This document shows, piece after piece, positions 1 through 5,104 of a DNA stretch of 5,104 nucleotides (positions within the stretch are counted from its first letter, which is position 1; each line of letters begins with the position of its first letter). Both the position numbers and the translations under genes were made by a program. This stretch comes from Candidatus Babelota bacterium. Lineage in GTDB: Bacteria > Babelota > Babeliae > Babelales > Vermiphilaceae. The stretch covers positions 1 to 5,104 of the forward strand of contig JABSSP010000077.1 in assembly GCA_013213985.1 (NCBI GenBank), given 5' to 3'. The notes beneath the pieces are model-generated. The model was given only the letters and a program-made list of their open reading frames with translations, ran no database searches and was not told the origin of the DNA.

Positions 1-229
1 AAGGTGGCCCCATTTCTAATATATACGGATCTTTTTTTGCGGCTCCAAACCAAGTGAGGTCAAGCCTATTTGGAAATTTACCAGCAAAATTTTCTAATCC
101 TGTCATGGTAGAATATTTGGATTGTTGTTCTTCAGTTGCCCGTTTTTCTCTTATAGGCATATCACTTGATTCCGCCATTGGTGAAGTAGCAAGCAACGTG
201 CTCAACAAAAATACTTTAGTTTGATTCAT
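1..229 (-). CDS. Exported protein of unknown function, N-terminal part only
   Basis: The reading frame starts at an ATG (227-229 on the minus strand) and is open for 76 codons until it leaves the left edge, so the C-terminus is missing. An AAAGG ribosome binding site lies a few bases upstream. The N-terminus looks like a Sec signal peptide: MNQTK, then a hydrophobic stretch (about residues 6-15, VFLLSTLLAT), then SPMA, with probable cleavage near residue 19 before ESSD. The mature part begins with a charged, Glu/Gln/Lys-rich segment (about residues 20-40). It continues into a more folded-looking region with Phe, Trp and Gly (around residues 45-70, including LDLTWFGAAKKDPY). I do not recognise the family. 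Export across the inner membrane is inferred from the signal peptide only. The gene is divergent from the unit starting at 629. Confidence 0.75.
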   Translation of the reverse strand, partial: MNQTKVFLLSTLLATSPMAESSDMPIREKRATEEQQSKYSTMTGLENFAGKFPNRLDLTWFGAAKKDPYILEMGPP

Positions 230-628
230 CCTTTACCTTTCGTTAGTTATTATTGGTTATACTTTGGTTTGATTAACACGCTTCTTGCTCTTTTTCTTTT
301 TTGTAAACAGCATCTTTCGCATTTATAAAAATTAATTTTTATTCGCAGCTATATTGTCTGTAATATTGGCTATTCTGTTGCTTTTGAACCCTTATTGTTT
401 CTTTTGCAACATGTGAATTATGCTTAATTTTCAATTTAATATTGAAATAACATAAAGTAATAAAAAAGGTTTGTCAATAAAAATATAAAAAAGATAAGAA
501 TTTTAAATGATAATTAAAAGTTTTTAAACTAGCGATCGACAAATGGGATCGTTGGACTTTATAAATATTTTTTTTTTGCTTATGCTGAACTACGAAATAA
601 TAAATATCAATTTATGAGGTATCTGATT
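230..628. other. AT-rich divergent intergenic region
   Basis: This is about 400 bases between the start codon of the left exported-protein gene (minus) and the first small gene of the plus unit. I found no ORF with a plausible start and ribosome binding site on either strand. It should contain the promoters for both directions. No hexamer pair was convincing: TATAAC-like sequence on the minus strand near 260 and TTGGAC at 552-557 on the plus strand both lack a well-spaced partner. Visible structure consists of the 18-nt palindrome at 325-342, a run of 10 T at 568-577, and generally poly-A/T composition. Confidence 0.6.
325..342. repeat. 18-nt perfect AT palindrome flanked by TTCGCA direct repeats
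   Basis: The 18 bases ATAAAAATTAATTTTTAT equal their own reverse complement. The hexamer TTCGCA occurs just left (316-321) and again immediately right (342-347). The site lies about 96 bases upstream of the left gene's start codon and about 290 bases upstream of the plus unit. It could be an operator-like dimer binding site or a chance outcome in A/T-rich DNA. All 18 bases are A or T, so chance is quite possible. Confidence 0.4.
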
Positions 629-733
629 ATGCAAAACAAAAATCTTCCTACAAAAATGCAAGAAAAGGAAAAACCATCAGATCGCAAACCACTAGAAGAA
701 CTCATATTTGAAGGAACTTTCAAAGGGAAGTAA
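629..733 (+). CDS. Small charged peptide of 34 residues, unknown function
   Basis: This short ORF runs from ATG to TAA. A GAGGT ribosome binding site (616-620) lies 8 bases before the start, which favours this ATG over the in-frame ATG at 614 that overlaps the site itself. The peptide is hydrophilic and rich in Lys, Glu and Pro. It starts MQNKNLPTKM, and its C-terminal half (KPLEELIFEGTFKGK) looks like a short helix followed by a strand or tail. There is no signal peptide or membrane segment. The stop lies only 18 bases before the next start codon, so co-translation with the membrane protein is likely. I do not recognise it. The good ribosome binding site and tight spacing support a real gene, but its size keeps confidence moderate. 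Confidence 0.55.
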   Translation: MQNKNLPTKMQEKEKPSDRKPLEELIFEGTFKGK

Positions 734-751
734 TAAAAGGGGGATTGCTTA

Positions 752-1195
752 ATGTTGTCGATGACCATACTAGCTAATTTTTTTATTTCAATGTGGCTGT
801 GGTTATTTGTGGGAGGAATGTATCAGCTATTCGTTTCTTTCATTTTCATGGTGTTGCTTATGAAGCTCATTATGCGCCTTAATCTTGTAAACCTGTTATT
901 TTTGACCCTTGGTGCACACCTCTTTTCTCTTTTAATGCTCACAGCGTTGTATGGTGCTGTGCACTCTATTTTTGGCTACAACTATGTATCACTCGGCGAA
1001 GCATATGAAAAAGGTTATAGTATTTTGAATGCATGTATCACTTTGGGTTTAGTGAGTACGGTGTTTCAGGCATTCTTTTTTAGGATGTTGCGCTGCTACC
1101 AACATATTAGACTTCACCACATGCTAAGTATTGTGTTTTTAAGCAACATGGCTGGGGCATTTATTACCTATTGGTCTTCGCCACCATTGTTTTAA
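752..1195 (+). CDS. Multi-pass inner-membrane protein, unknown function
   Basis: The protein has 147 residues and starts at an ATG preceded by an AAGGGGGA ribosome binding site with a spacer of about 7 bases. It is very hydrophobic. Residues about 5-37 form one long or two short membrane segments split by Gly21-Gly22. Further segments lie at about 45-70, 90-110 and 124-141. Basic loops at Lys38/Arg42 and 111-123 (RMLRCYQHIRLHH) should face the cytoplasm by the positive-inside rule. The loop around 75-88, with Glu83 and Glu86, should face outward. I see no catalytic motif and do not recognise a family. It sits 18 bases after the 34-residue peptide gene and 33 bases before trmH, so the three are probably one transcript. 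There is no evidence that it shares a function with TrmH. Confidence 0.8.
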   Translation: MLSMTILANFFISMWLWLFVGGMYQLFVSFIFMVLLMKLIMRLNLVNLLFLTLGAHLFSLLMLTALYGAVHSIFGYNYVSLGEAYEKGYSILNACITLGLVSTVFQAFFFRMLRCYQHIRLHHMLSIVFLSNMAGAFITYWSSPPLF

Positions 1196-1228
1196 GCAGT
1201 GGCGGTTGTTTTATAATTAAAGGGATGT

Positions 1229-1906
1229 GTGGATATTCAGGAAAAAAATAATTTGATTGAGTATCTTGCACAATATCTTACGCTCCAACGAAAAGAAAAA
1301 ATAGAACAGATACTTGGCAACAGAACGCGGCATATTACATTAATTTTAGAAGATTTATTTCAAGAACAAAATGCAAGCGCAATTGTACGAACAGCCGAAT
1401 GCTACGGTCTACAATATATTCACGCAGTTGAAAAACAATATCGTTTTAGAGTTGTTGATGGTATTTCTATGGGTGCATCAAAGTGGGCTAGTCTAATTCC
1501 TTATGCTGATATAGTTGACTGTTTCACTCACATGAAAAAACAGGGATATACCATAGTTGCAGCAACACCGCATACAGATTCTTATTTGTTATCTGATGTG
1601 CCAATTATTGATAAAACTGCACTTGTTTTTGGAGCAGAACGTTATGGATTAAGTGAATATGTGTTGCAACATGCTGATTCTTTTTTTAAAATTCCTATGT
1701 ACGGTTTTACTGAAAGTTTTAATGTTTCAGTGAGTGTCGCAATTTCATTAAGTAACATTATTTCACGTTTACATGCATCTTCAGTGAATTGGCATTTGTC
1801 TTCGCAAGAAATAATAGACATTCGTCTTGACTGGTATCGACGTTCTATTAGGGCGGCACATCAGCTTGAGAGGAAATTTTTTTTAGACCAAACAGAAATG
1901 GTTTGA
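1229..1906 (+). CDS. trmH: tRNA (guanosine-18-2'-O)-methyltransferase, SPOUT family
   Basis: TrmH transfers a methyl group from S-adenosylmethionine to the 2'-OH of G18 in the tRNA D-loop, in the cytoplasm. The 225 residues are close to the usual length of about 200-230. All three SpoU motifs are visible: motif 1 at about 48-60 (NASAIVRTAECYG), motif 2 at 133-142 (VFGAERYGLS) and motif 3 at 155-174 (IPMYGFTESFNVSVSVAISL), which form the trefoil-knot cofactor site. Asn48, Arg54, Glu137 and Asn165 match the family's key Asn, Arg, Glu and Asn, with Arg54 the expected catalytic residue. The C-terminal helix (about 193-220) is basic, as expected for tRNA contact. The start is GTG with AAAGGGA just upstream; a nearby ATG at 1225 is out of frame and stops quickly. 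Other SpoU enzymes (TrmL, RlmB) are less likely, given the IPM-GFTESFNVSV motif and the short N-terminus. Confidence 0.88.
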   Translation: MDIQEKNNLIEYLAQYLTLQRKEKIEQILGNRTRHITLILEDLFQEQNASAIVRTAECYGLQYIHAVEKQYRFRVVDGISMGASKWASLIPYADIVDCFTHMKKQGYTIVAATPHTDSYLLSDVPIIDKTALVFGAERYGLSEYVLQHADSFFKIPMYGFTESFNVSVSVAISLSNIISRLHASSVNWHLSSQEIIDIRLDWYRRSIRAAHQLERKFFLDQTEMV

Positions 1907-1916
1907 GTTAATTATT

Positions 1917-1941
1917 CGTAGTAGATATACTATCTTCTACG
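1917..1941. repeat. Imperfect inverted repeat (hairpin) between trmH and orn
   Basis: The left arm CGTAGTAGATA (1917-1927) and right arm TATCTTCTACG (1931-1941) pair as an 11-bp stem with one T-T mismatch and a 3-base TAC loop. It begins 11 bases after the trmH stop and ends 39 bases before orn. No T run follows on either strand, so it is not a standard intrinsic terminator. It could be an mRNA-stabilising hairpin at the trmH 3' end, a weak terminator or an operator for orn. A six-base AATAAT at 1957-1962, preceded by TG, could be an extended -10 for orn, but I see no matching -35. Confidence 0.4.
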
Positions 1942-1979
1942 ATCGAAATAACCTGTAATAATGTTGAAAGTTTATCCCT

Positions 1980-2522
1980 ATGGCCAAAGATACTAATTTT
2001 GTCTGGATTGATTTAGAAATGACCGGTCTAAATTCAGAACAAGATCACATTCTTGAAATTGCGACTATTATTACTGACGATCAACTCAACATTATTGAAC
2101 AAGGACCAGCGCTTATTATTCATCAACCTGAAAAACATTTACAAGGTATGGACGAATGGGTTTTAGAAACCCACACTAAAAACGGTTTGCTTAAAAAAGT
2201 AAAAGAATCAAACATTTCTTTACAACAAGCAACACAACAAACATTTAATTTTATACAAAAATATTGCACGCCCGACACCGCATTATTGGCAGGTAATTCG
2301 GTGTGGAAGGACCGGGAATTTCTACAAAAGTATATGCCAAAAATCACAAATTACCTTTTTTATAGGCTTATTGATGTGACTTCAATAAAAATACTTATTG
2401 ATCGATGGTATCCTGACAGTCCACATAGAGAGTTTCTAAAAAAAGATACGCATCGAGCATTAGATGATATTGTTGAATCGATTAACGAACTCAAGCATTA
2501 TCGTAAGTATTTTTTTATTTAG
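1980..2522 (+). CDS. orn: Oligoribonuclease, DEDDh 3'-5' exoribonuclease
   Basis: Orn degrades the two- to five-nucleotide RNA fragments left by larger nucleases, and also linear pGpG from cyclic-di-GMP turnover, to mononucleotides in the cytoplasm. The 180 residues match the normal length. The DEDDh metal-binding set is complete: Asp11 and Glu13 in WIDLEMTGL, Asp111 in GNSVWKDREFL, then His158 and Asp163 in THRALDDI. Family landmarks MDEWVLETHTKNGL (57-70), KYMP (117-120) and YRLIDVTSIK (128-137) are also present. The start is the ATG at 1980. The ribosome binding site is weak (only GAAAG about 10 bases upstream). It follows trmH by 73 bases and is the last plus-strand gene; minus-strand genes converge on it. 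A run of 8 T's follows the stop without a clear stem. The DEDDh residues rule out a non-catalytic paralogue. Confidence 0.92.
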   Translation: MAKDTNFVWIDLEMTGLNSEQDHILEIATIITDDQLNIIEQGPALIIHQPEKHLQGMDEWVLETHTKNGLLKKVKESNISLQQATQQTFNFIQKYCTPDTALLAGNSVWKDREFLQKYMPKITNYLFYRLIDVTSIKILIDRWYPDSPHREFLKKDTHRALDDIVESINELKHYRKYFFI

Positions 2523-2574
2523 TTTACTTTTTTTTGAGTATCAGAATTCCTTCCTCTACGGCGACAGCTATCAT

Positions 2575-2709
2575 TTATATATCAATGTTTTTTTTTACCC
2601 TCTTGGATGAGGGTAATTCTCTAGGTTCACGAGTTCTTTTTTTGGTTATAGATGATGATGAGGAAGAAGTTTTATTTCTGATCATATTTTTATTAGCTTC
2701 ACTTGACAT
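2575..2709 (-). CDS. Possible small Ser/Lys/Arg-rich protein, or gene remnant
   Basis: A minus-strand ATG (2707-2709), directly preceded in frame by TGA, opens a 44-codon frame ending in TAA at 2575-2577. The peptide starts MSSEANKNMIRNKT, has six consecutive Ser (15-20), then two basic clusters, KKR (23-25) and KRVKK (36-40), separated by 10 residues, and ends NIDI. It has no signal peptide or membrane segment. No ribosome binding site is visible, since the sequence before the ATG is C-rich, which argues against independent translation. The frame directly after the TAA stays open for 16 more codons from an adjacent ATG (2572-2574). The stretch may be the frameshifted tail of the decayed gene to its right. 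An opposite-strand frame over 2534-2734 (TTG start, no ribosome binding site) is not favoured. I do not recognise the sequence. Confidence 0.25.
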   Translation of the reverse strand: MSSEANKNMIRNKTSSSSSSITKKRTREPRELPSSKRVKKNIDI

Positions 2710-2756
2710 TCAGGGGGTGTTTTTATCAATTTAGTAATGAGGTTATTACGAACGAT

Positions 2757-2996
2757 CTATGCATCAAGGGTGTGATCTTCTTGAGTGGAGCTACTATTTT
2801 GAAAATTTATGGGCGAATTTTCGGGACTGGCCAAGTAAGAACTTAATTCATCTGAGCAAATATTATGAAGAAGCTCGCAGGCCATGTTAGGCCCACAGAA
2901 TTGAATTAATTTAAGATATTTTTTTTTGATACGCTTATGGCTTTTTGTAGCCGAGATGCCTTTAGTTTTGATATGTACAGGACTCTGAATAAAAAG
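2757..2996 (-). pseudogene. In-frame open continuation after the exported protein's stop codon
   Basis: Immediately after the TAA of the exported-protein gene (2997-2999), the same minus-strand frame remains open for 79 sense codons until TAG at 2757-2759. It opens again for 24 codons until TGA at 2682-2684. The conceptual peptide is protein-like: a basic segment (about residues 12-29, ending KRIKKKYLKL), a helix-like stretch with Cys (about 30-55, GPNMACELLHNICSDELSSYL), and a Ser/Asn/Pro-rich tail. In DNA this AT-rich, 79 codons without a stop is longer than expected by chance. An internal ATG (residue 38) has no good ribosome binding site. The best reading is that a longer exported protein, about 187 residues, was cut by a nonsense mutation. 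Alternatives are a sequencing error, readthrough or chance. No homologue is recognised. Confidence 0.35.
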
Positions 2997-3320
2997 TTAT
3001 TCCAGTTCTTTTTCGAGTGCCATAGTTGAGTGTAAGAATCGTAATATATCACTTATGGAAGACATAGTATATTTTTTCGTGGAAGACCTACTAAATTTTT
3101 TAAGTTGAGTAGGTGACTGATCAGGGGTAGCCACTACGATTGCTGGAGGATCTTTGATGGTGAGCGCGAGCATTTGGTATTTTTTAGGTAGAGATGATCT
3201 AGATTGTAAGCTTGGGTTTTGCCTTATAGGGACTGCTTGTTGTTGACTAGAAAAAAGTGATGTAGTTAGGGAAGAAAGCAGGACCAATGGTATCCTACAC
3301 GATGGCGAACGTGTTAACAT
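2997..3320 (-). CDS. Small exported protein, unknown function (107 residues)
   Basis: The ATG (3318-3320, minus) is preceded by a near-ideal ribosome binding site, AAGGAG (3327-3332), with a 6-base spacer, and by its own promoter further upstream. The N-terminus reads as a Sec signal peptide: MLTRSPSCR is the basic start, IPLVLLSSLTTSLF (10-23) the hydrophobic core, and SSQQQA (24-29) a polar region with a likely cleavage site. There is no lipobox, and Cys8 lies before the core. The mature part (about 80 residues) is Ser/Gln/Lys-rich with no Cys. It contains a short hydrophobic strand-like segment (about 50-65, MLALTIKDPPAIVVAT) and a C-terminal helix (about 88-107, ISDILRFLHSTMALEKELE). The frame continues open after the TAA, so this may be the 5' part of a truncated longer gene. 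It lies 104 bases downstream of priA on the same strand. I do not recognise the family. Confidence 0.7.
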   Translation of the reverse strand: MLTRSPSCRIPLVLLSSLTTSLFSSQQQAVPIRQNPSLQSRSSLPKKYQMLALTIKDPPAIVVATPDQSPTQLKKFSRSSTKKYTMSSISDILRFLHSTMALEKELE

Positions 3321-3368
3321 ATGAAACTCCTTAAAAACTAGGGTTCTTCATATTTCTGTTCAGTTGAA

Positions 3369-3396
3369 ATGATACGTGCTTTTATGTGGTTTTCAA
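3369..3396 (-). promoter_or_regulatory. Sigma70-type promoter for the small exported-protein gene
   Basis: On the minus strand, TTGAAA (3391-3396, 5 of 6 to TTGACA) and TATCAT (3369-3374, 5 of 6 to TATAAT) are separated by 16 bases. Transcription would start near 3362 and give a leader of about 42 bases that carries the AAGGAG ribosome binding site at 3327-3332. The promoter lies in the 104-base gap after the priA stop, so the exported-protein gene can be transcribed independently of priA. Confidence 0.55.
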
Positions 3397-3424
3397 GTGG
3401 TGAATGTTGTCGGAATAATAGATA

Positions 3425-5104
3425 TCATTGTCCGGGATTGGGTGTAAAGAAAATTGAACTTTTATAGCATAAAAAGTTAATAGACTGGAAAAGAACAATC
3501 GCAGTTTTGATGTTATCAGTTTTAATATAAATTTTACGTGCATGTGTTTTTTTAATAGTATGCACCGGAGGTTTTGAAGGGCCCAAGATCATGGTGTTAG
3601 GATATTTTTTTGCTTGATCAAATAAGAAGAATGTGATGTCTTGTGATTCATTTTCTATCGTTGTTTCATCGGTATTTTTTATTTCAATTTCAATAAAGCG
3701 TACATAAGGTGGATAGCGAACCTCTTTGCGCGATGCAATTTCTTGTTTATAAAAGTTTAAATAATCAACTTCATTTAAATAATTAAAAATAGGGTGGTCG
3801 CCCATGCTTTGTGCAATAACTAAACTTCCTTCTTTTTGTCTTCCTGCACGGCCGGCAACCTGAATAAGCTGTTGTAGCGCTGTTTCAGCAGCGTTATAGA
3901 AGGGAAGATGTATGTTTAGGTCAGCCCATATAATGCCAACAAGAGTGACATTAGGAAAATGATAGCCTTTAGTGATTGTTTGTGTGCCGACAAGAATATC
4001 GATTTTTTGTTCAGAAAAATCAGCTATGGTTTGTTGCCACTTTTTTTTATTCGTGGTGGTGTCCATGTCCGCTCGTTCCACACGTGCATGAGGAAATAAT
4101 TTTTTCAAAATAGTGACTACTTGTTGTGTGCCAATTCCTTTTTTTAAAAACTTTTTTTCGTCTGCTTTACATTTTGGACACTGTGGCGGTAGGCTGCGTG
4201 AATACGAGCAATAATGGCATGTCAAAATATTATTTTTATGCAGCGTTAAACTAACTGAACATGAGGTGCATTGGAAAATAAATTCGCATTCTTTACATTG
4301 CACAAAAAAACTAAAACCACGTCGATTAATAAAAACAATCGTTTGTTCTTTTTTTTGTAGCCGATCAGTGATTGCGTTGTGTAACTCTTTGGTTATCCAA
4401 AATTTTTTTCGATTTTTATTTTCGGTTAAAAAGACTGTTTTTATTGTAGGAAATGATCCAGAAAAACGTTTTTTTAATTGAAAAAAGTGCCACCGTTTTA
4501 TGCTTACATTATAAAGGGAACTAAATGATGGTGTTGCTGATCCTAACAAAATAGGAATGTTACATAATTTTGCACGAATAAGTGCAGCTTCCTTTGAATT
4601 TATTTTTGGATGTTTTTTTTCTTGGTATCCCGTTTCGTGTTCTTCGTCGATAATTATTAGTCCGAGGTTTGCGATTGGTAATAATACCGGCAAATGAACG
4701 CCAACAATGACGATTGGTTTTTTATTCAATACATTTTTCCACAGTTGTCGTTTTTCGCGCGGGCTTGTTGCTGAATGGAATCCGTGTAACGTAATTGAGC
4801 TTGGCAGTTCTTGATGTAACAAGCGTTCAAATTGTGTTGCAAGTGTAACTTCAGGAAGTAAAAGGATCACGCTTTTATTTTGCGCCATTGCCGTTGTAAT
4901 TAATTTTTTATACACCTCTGTTTTTCCTGAACCAGTAACGCCGTGCAATAATGTTGGTGTATAAGCAGGTGTTATTATGTTTTTTGCCAAAAAGGTATAT
5001 ACGGTTTTTTGTTCATCAGTTAAAGTGATTGCTTTGCACGCTACATTCTCTTTTTTTTTTTCATGACGGGTGCGTTCTTTGGTATTTTTTTGTGCAATAA
5101 ATTG
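3425..5104 (-). CDS. priA: Primosomal helicase PriA, N-terminus cut by window edge
   Basis: PriA is a 3'-5' superfamily 2 helicase that recognises stalled or repaired forks and reloads the replicative helicase. The frame is open to the right edge, giving 559 visible residues. About 170 N-terminal residues (3'-end-binding and winged-helix domains) are outside if the length is the usual 730 or so. Residues are numbered from the first visible codon. They show LTDEQ ahead of motif I, Walker A GVTGSGKT (55-62), motif II DEEH (153-156), motif III GSATPS (188-193), and NRRGF (260-264). Eight zinc-ligand cysteines follow (270, 273, 279, 282, 296, 299, 309, 312), then GIGTQ, GTQTITKGYHFP, and motif VI QVAGRAGR (415-422). 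The C-terminal domain is complete to GQ and TGA. A TTG at 4988-4990 could be taken as a start, but sequence upstream of it is still PriA-like. The motif-Ia/Ib region reads GVHLPVLLP where GTRSALFAP is usual. Confidence 0.93.
   Translation of the reverse strand, partial: QFIAQKNTKERTRHEKKKENVACKAITLTDEQKTVYTFLAKNIITPAYTPTLLHGVTGSGKTEVYKKLITTAMAQNKSVILLLPEVTLATQFERLLHQELPSSITLHGFHSATSPREKRQLWKNVLNKKPIVIVGVHLPVLLPIANLGLIIIDEEHETGYQEKKHPKINSKEAALIRAKLCNIPILLGSATPSFSSLYNVSIKRWHFFQLKKRFSGSFPTIKTVFLTENKNRKKFWITKELHNAITDRLQKKEQTIVFINRRGFSFFVQCKECEFIFQCTSCSVSLTLHKNNILTCHYCSYSRSLPPQCPKCKADEKKFLKKGIGTQQVVTILKKLFPHARVERADMDTTTNKKKWQQTIADFSEQKIDILVGTQTITKGYHFPNVTLVGIIWADLNIHLPFYNAAETALQQLIQVAGRAGRQKEGSLVIAQSMGDHPIFNYLNEVDYLNFYKQEIASRKEVRYPPYVRFIEIEIKNTDETTIENESQDITFFLFDQAKKYPNTMILGPSKPPVHTIKKTHARKIYIKTDNIKTAIVLFQSINFLCYKSSIFFTPNPGQ

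Noticed and set aside
552..603. Plus-strand promoter for the 629-1906 unit (TTGGAC or TTGCTT with downstream A/T hexamers)
   Set aside because: Spacing or match to the -10 consensus is poor in every pairing tried; in DNA this AT-rich such hits are expected by chance.
614..616. Upstream in-frame ATG for the 34-residue peptide
   Set aside because: It overlaps the GAGGT ribosome binding site that serves the ATG at 629, and has no site of its own.
2123..2347. Minus-strand frame of 74 codons inside orn
   Set aside because: It lies opposite a fully conserved oligoribonuclease that spans the region with all catalytic residues; no ribosome binding site. Shadow of orn.
2512..2536. T-rich tracts at the orn stop as a terminator
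   Set aside because: Two T runs are present but no stable stem precedes them.
2596..2615. 7-bp GC-containing hairpin (TACCCTC / GAGGGTA, 6-base loop) as an intrinsic terminator
   Set aside because: The T run is on the 5' side for the plus strand, and an A run follows it on the minus strand, so neither orientation has stem then poly-U. It also lies inside the possible 2575-2709 frame.
2534..2734. Plus-strand frame of 66 codons after orn
   Set aside because: It starts at TTG within a T-rich tract with no ribosome binding site, and its hydrophobic content follows from T-rich DNA. The minus-strand frame over the same bases looks slightly more protein-like.
2940..2954. GGCT/AGCC mini-hairpin downstream of the exported-protein gene
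   Set aside because: Only 4 base pairs, no T tail in the right place; too weak to call.
3056..3087. Direct repeat TGGAAGAC, two copies 24 bases apart
   Set aside because: The copies fall in frame in the exported-protein gene and simply reflect two Ser-Ser pairs with the same codons; no further repeat units.
4266..4481. Plus-strand frame of 71 codons inside priA
   Set aside because: It overlaps the zinc-binding and helicase part of PriA on the other strand, which has intact motifs; no supporting start signals.
4988..4990. TTG as the start codon of a 521-residue PriA
   Set aside because: The frame is open upstream to the window edge, and residues before the TTG (LTDEQKTVYTFL) fit the segment preceding Walker A in PriA. 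The true start is outside the window.

Overview
This is an AT-rich bacterial window. It has long intergenic A/T tracts, GTG as a start codon, and three protein families whose signature residues can be read directly: TrmH, oligoribonuclease and PriA. Two further genes carry Sec-type signal peptides on proteins I do not recognise. AT richness, homopolymer runs, small unrecognised exported proteins and a degraded-looking intergenic stretch fit a reduced, host-associated bacterium. A Dependentiae (TM6)- or Chlamydiae-like lineage is my guess. No rRNA or lineage marker is present to prove it.

Layout from left to right. Positions 1-229 (minus) hold the N-terminus of an exported protein that runs off the left edge. 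Positions 230-628 form a divergent, very AT-rich intergenic region with an 18-nt perfect palindrome. Positions 629-1906 (plus) look like a three-gene transcription unit: a 34-residue charged peptide, a 147-residue multi-pass membrane protein, and trmH (tRNA Gm18 2'-O-methyltransferase). After a short gap with an imperfect hairpin comes orn (oligoribonuclease, 1980-2522, plus).

From 2523 to the right edge the coding is on the minus strand, convergent with orn. priA (primosomal helicase, 3425-5104) enters from the right edge without its N-terminus. It is followed by a 107-residue exported protein (2997-3320) that has its own recognisable sigma70-type promoter and a strong ribosome binding site. 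Beyond that gene's TAA the same frame stays open for 79 more codons (2757-2996). A 44-codon Ser/Lys/Arg-rich frame then follows (2575-2709). This stretch is either gene decay or a set of small unrecognised genes.

The recognised genes are housekeeping: tRNA modification, the final step of RNA decay, and replication restart. They do not form one pathway. No CRISPR array, transposase, tRNA, rRNA or convincing intrinsic terminator was seen. I found no clear new multi-gene system. The most open questions are the secreted protein with its post-stop reading frame, the small basic ORF with a bipartite NLS-like pattern, and the small peptide/membrane protein pair ahead of trmH.
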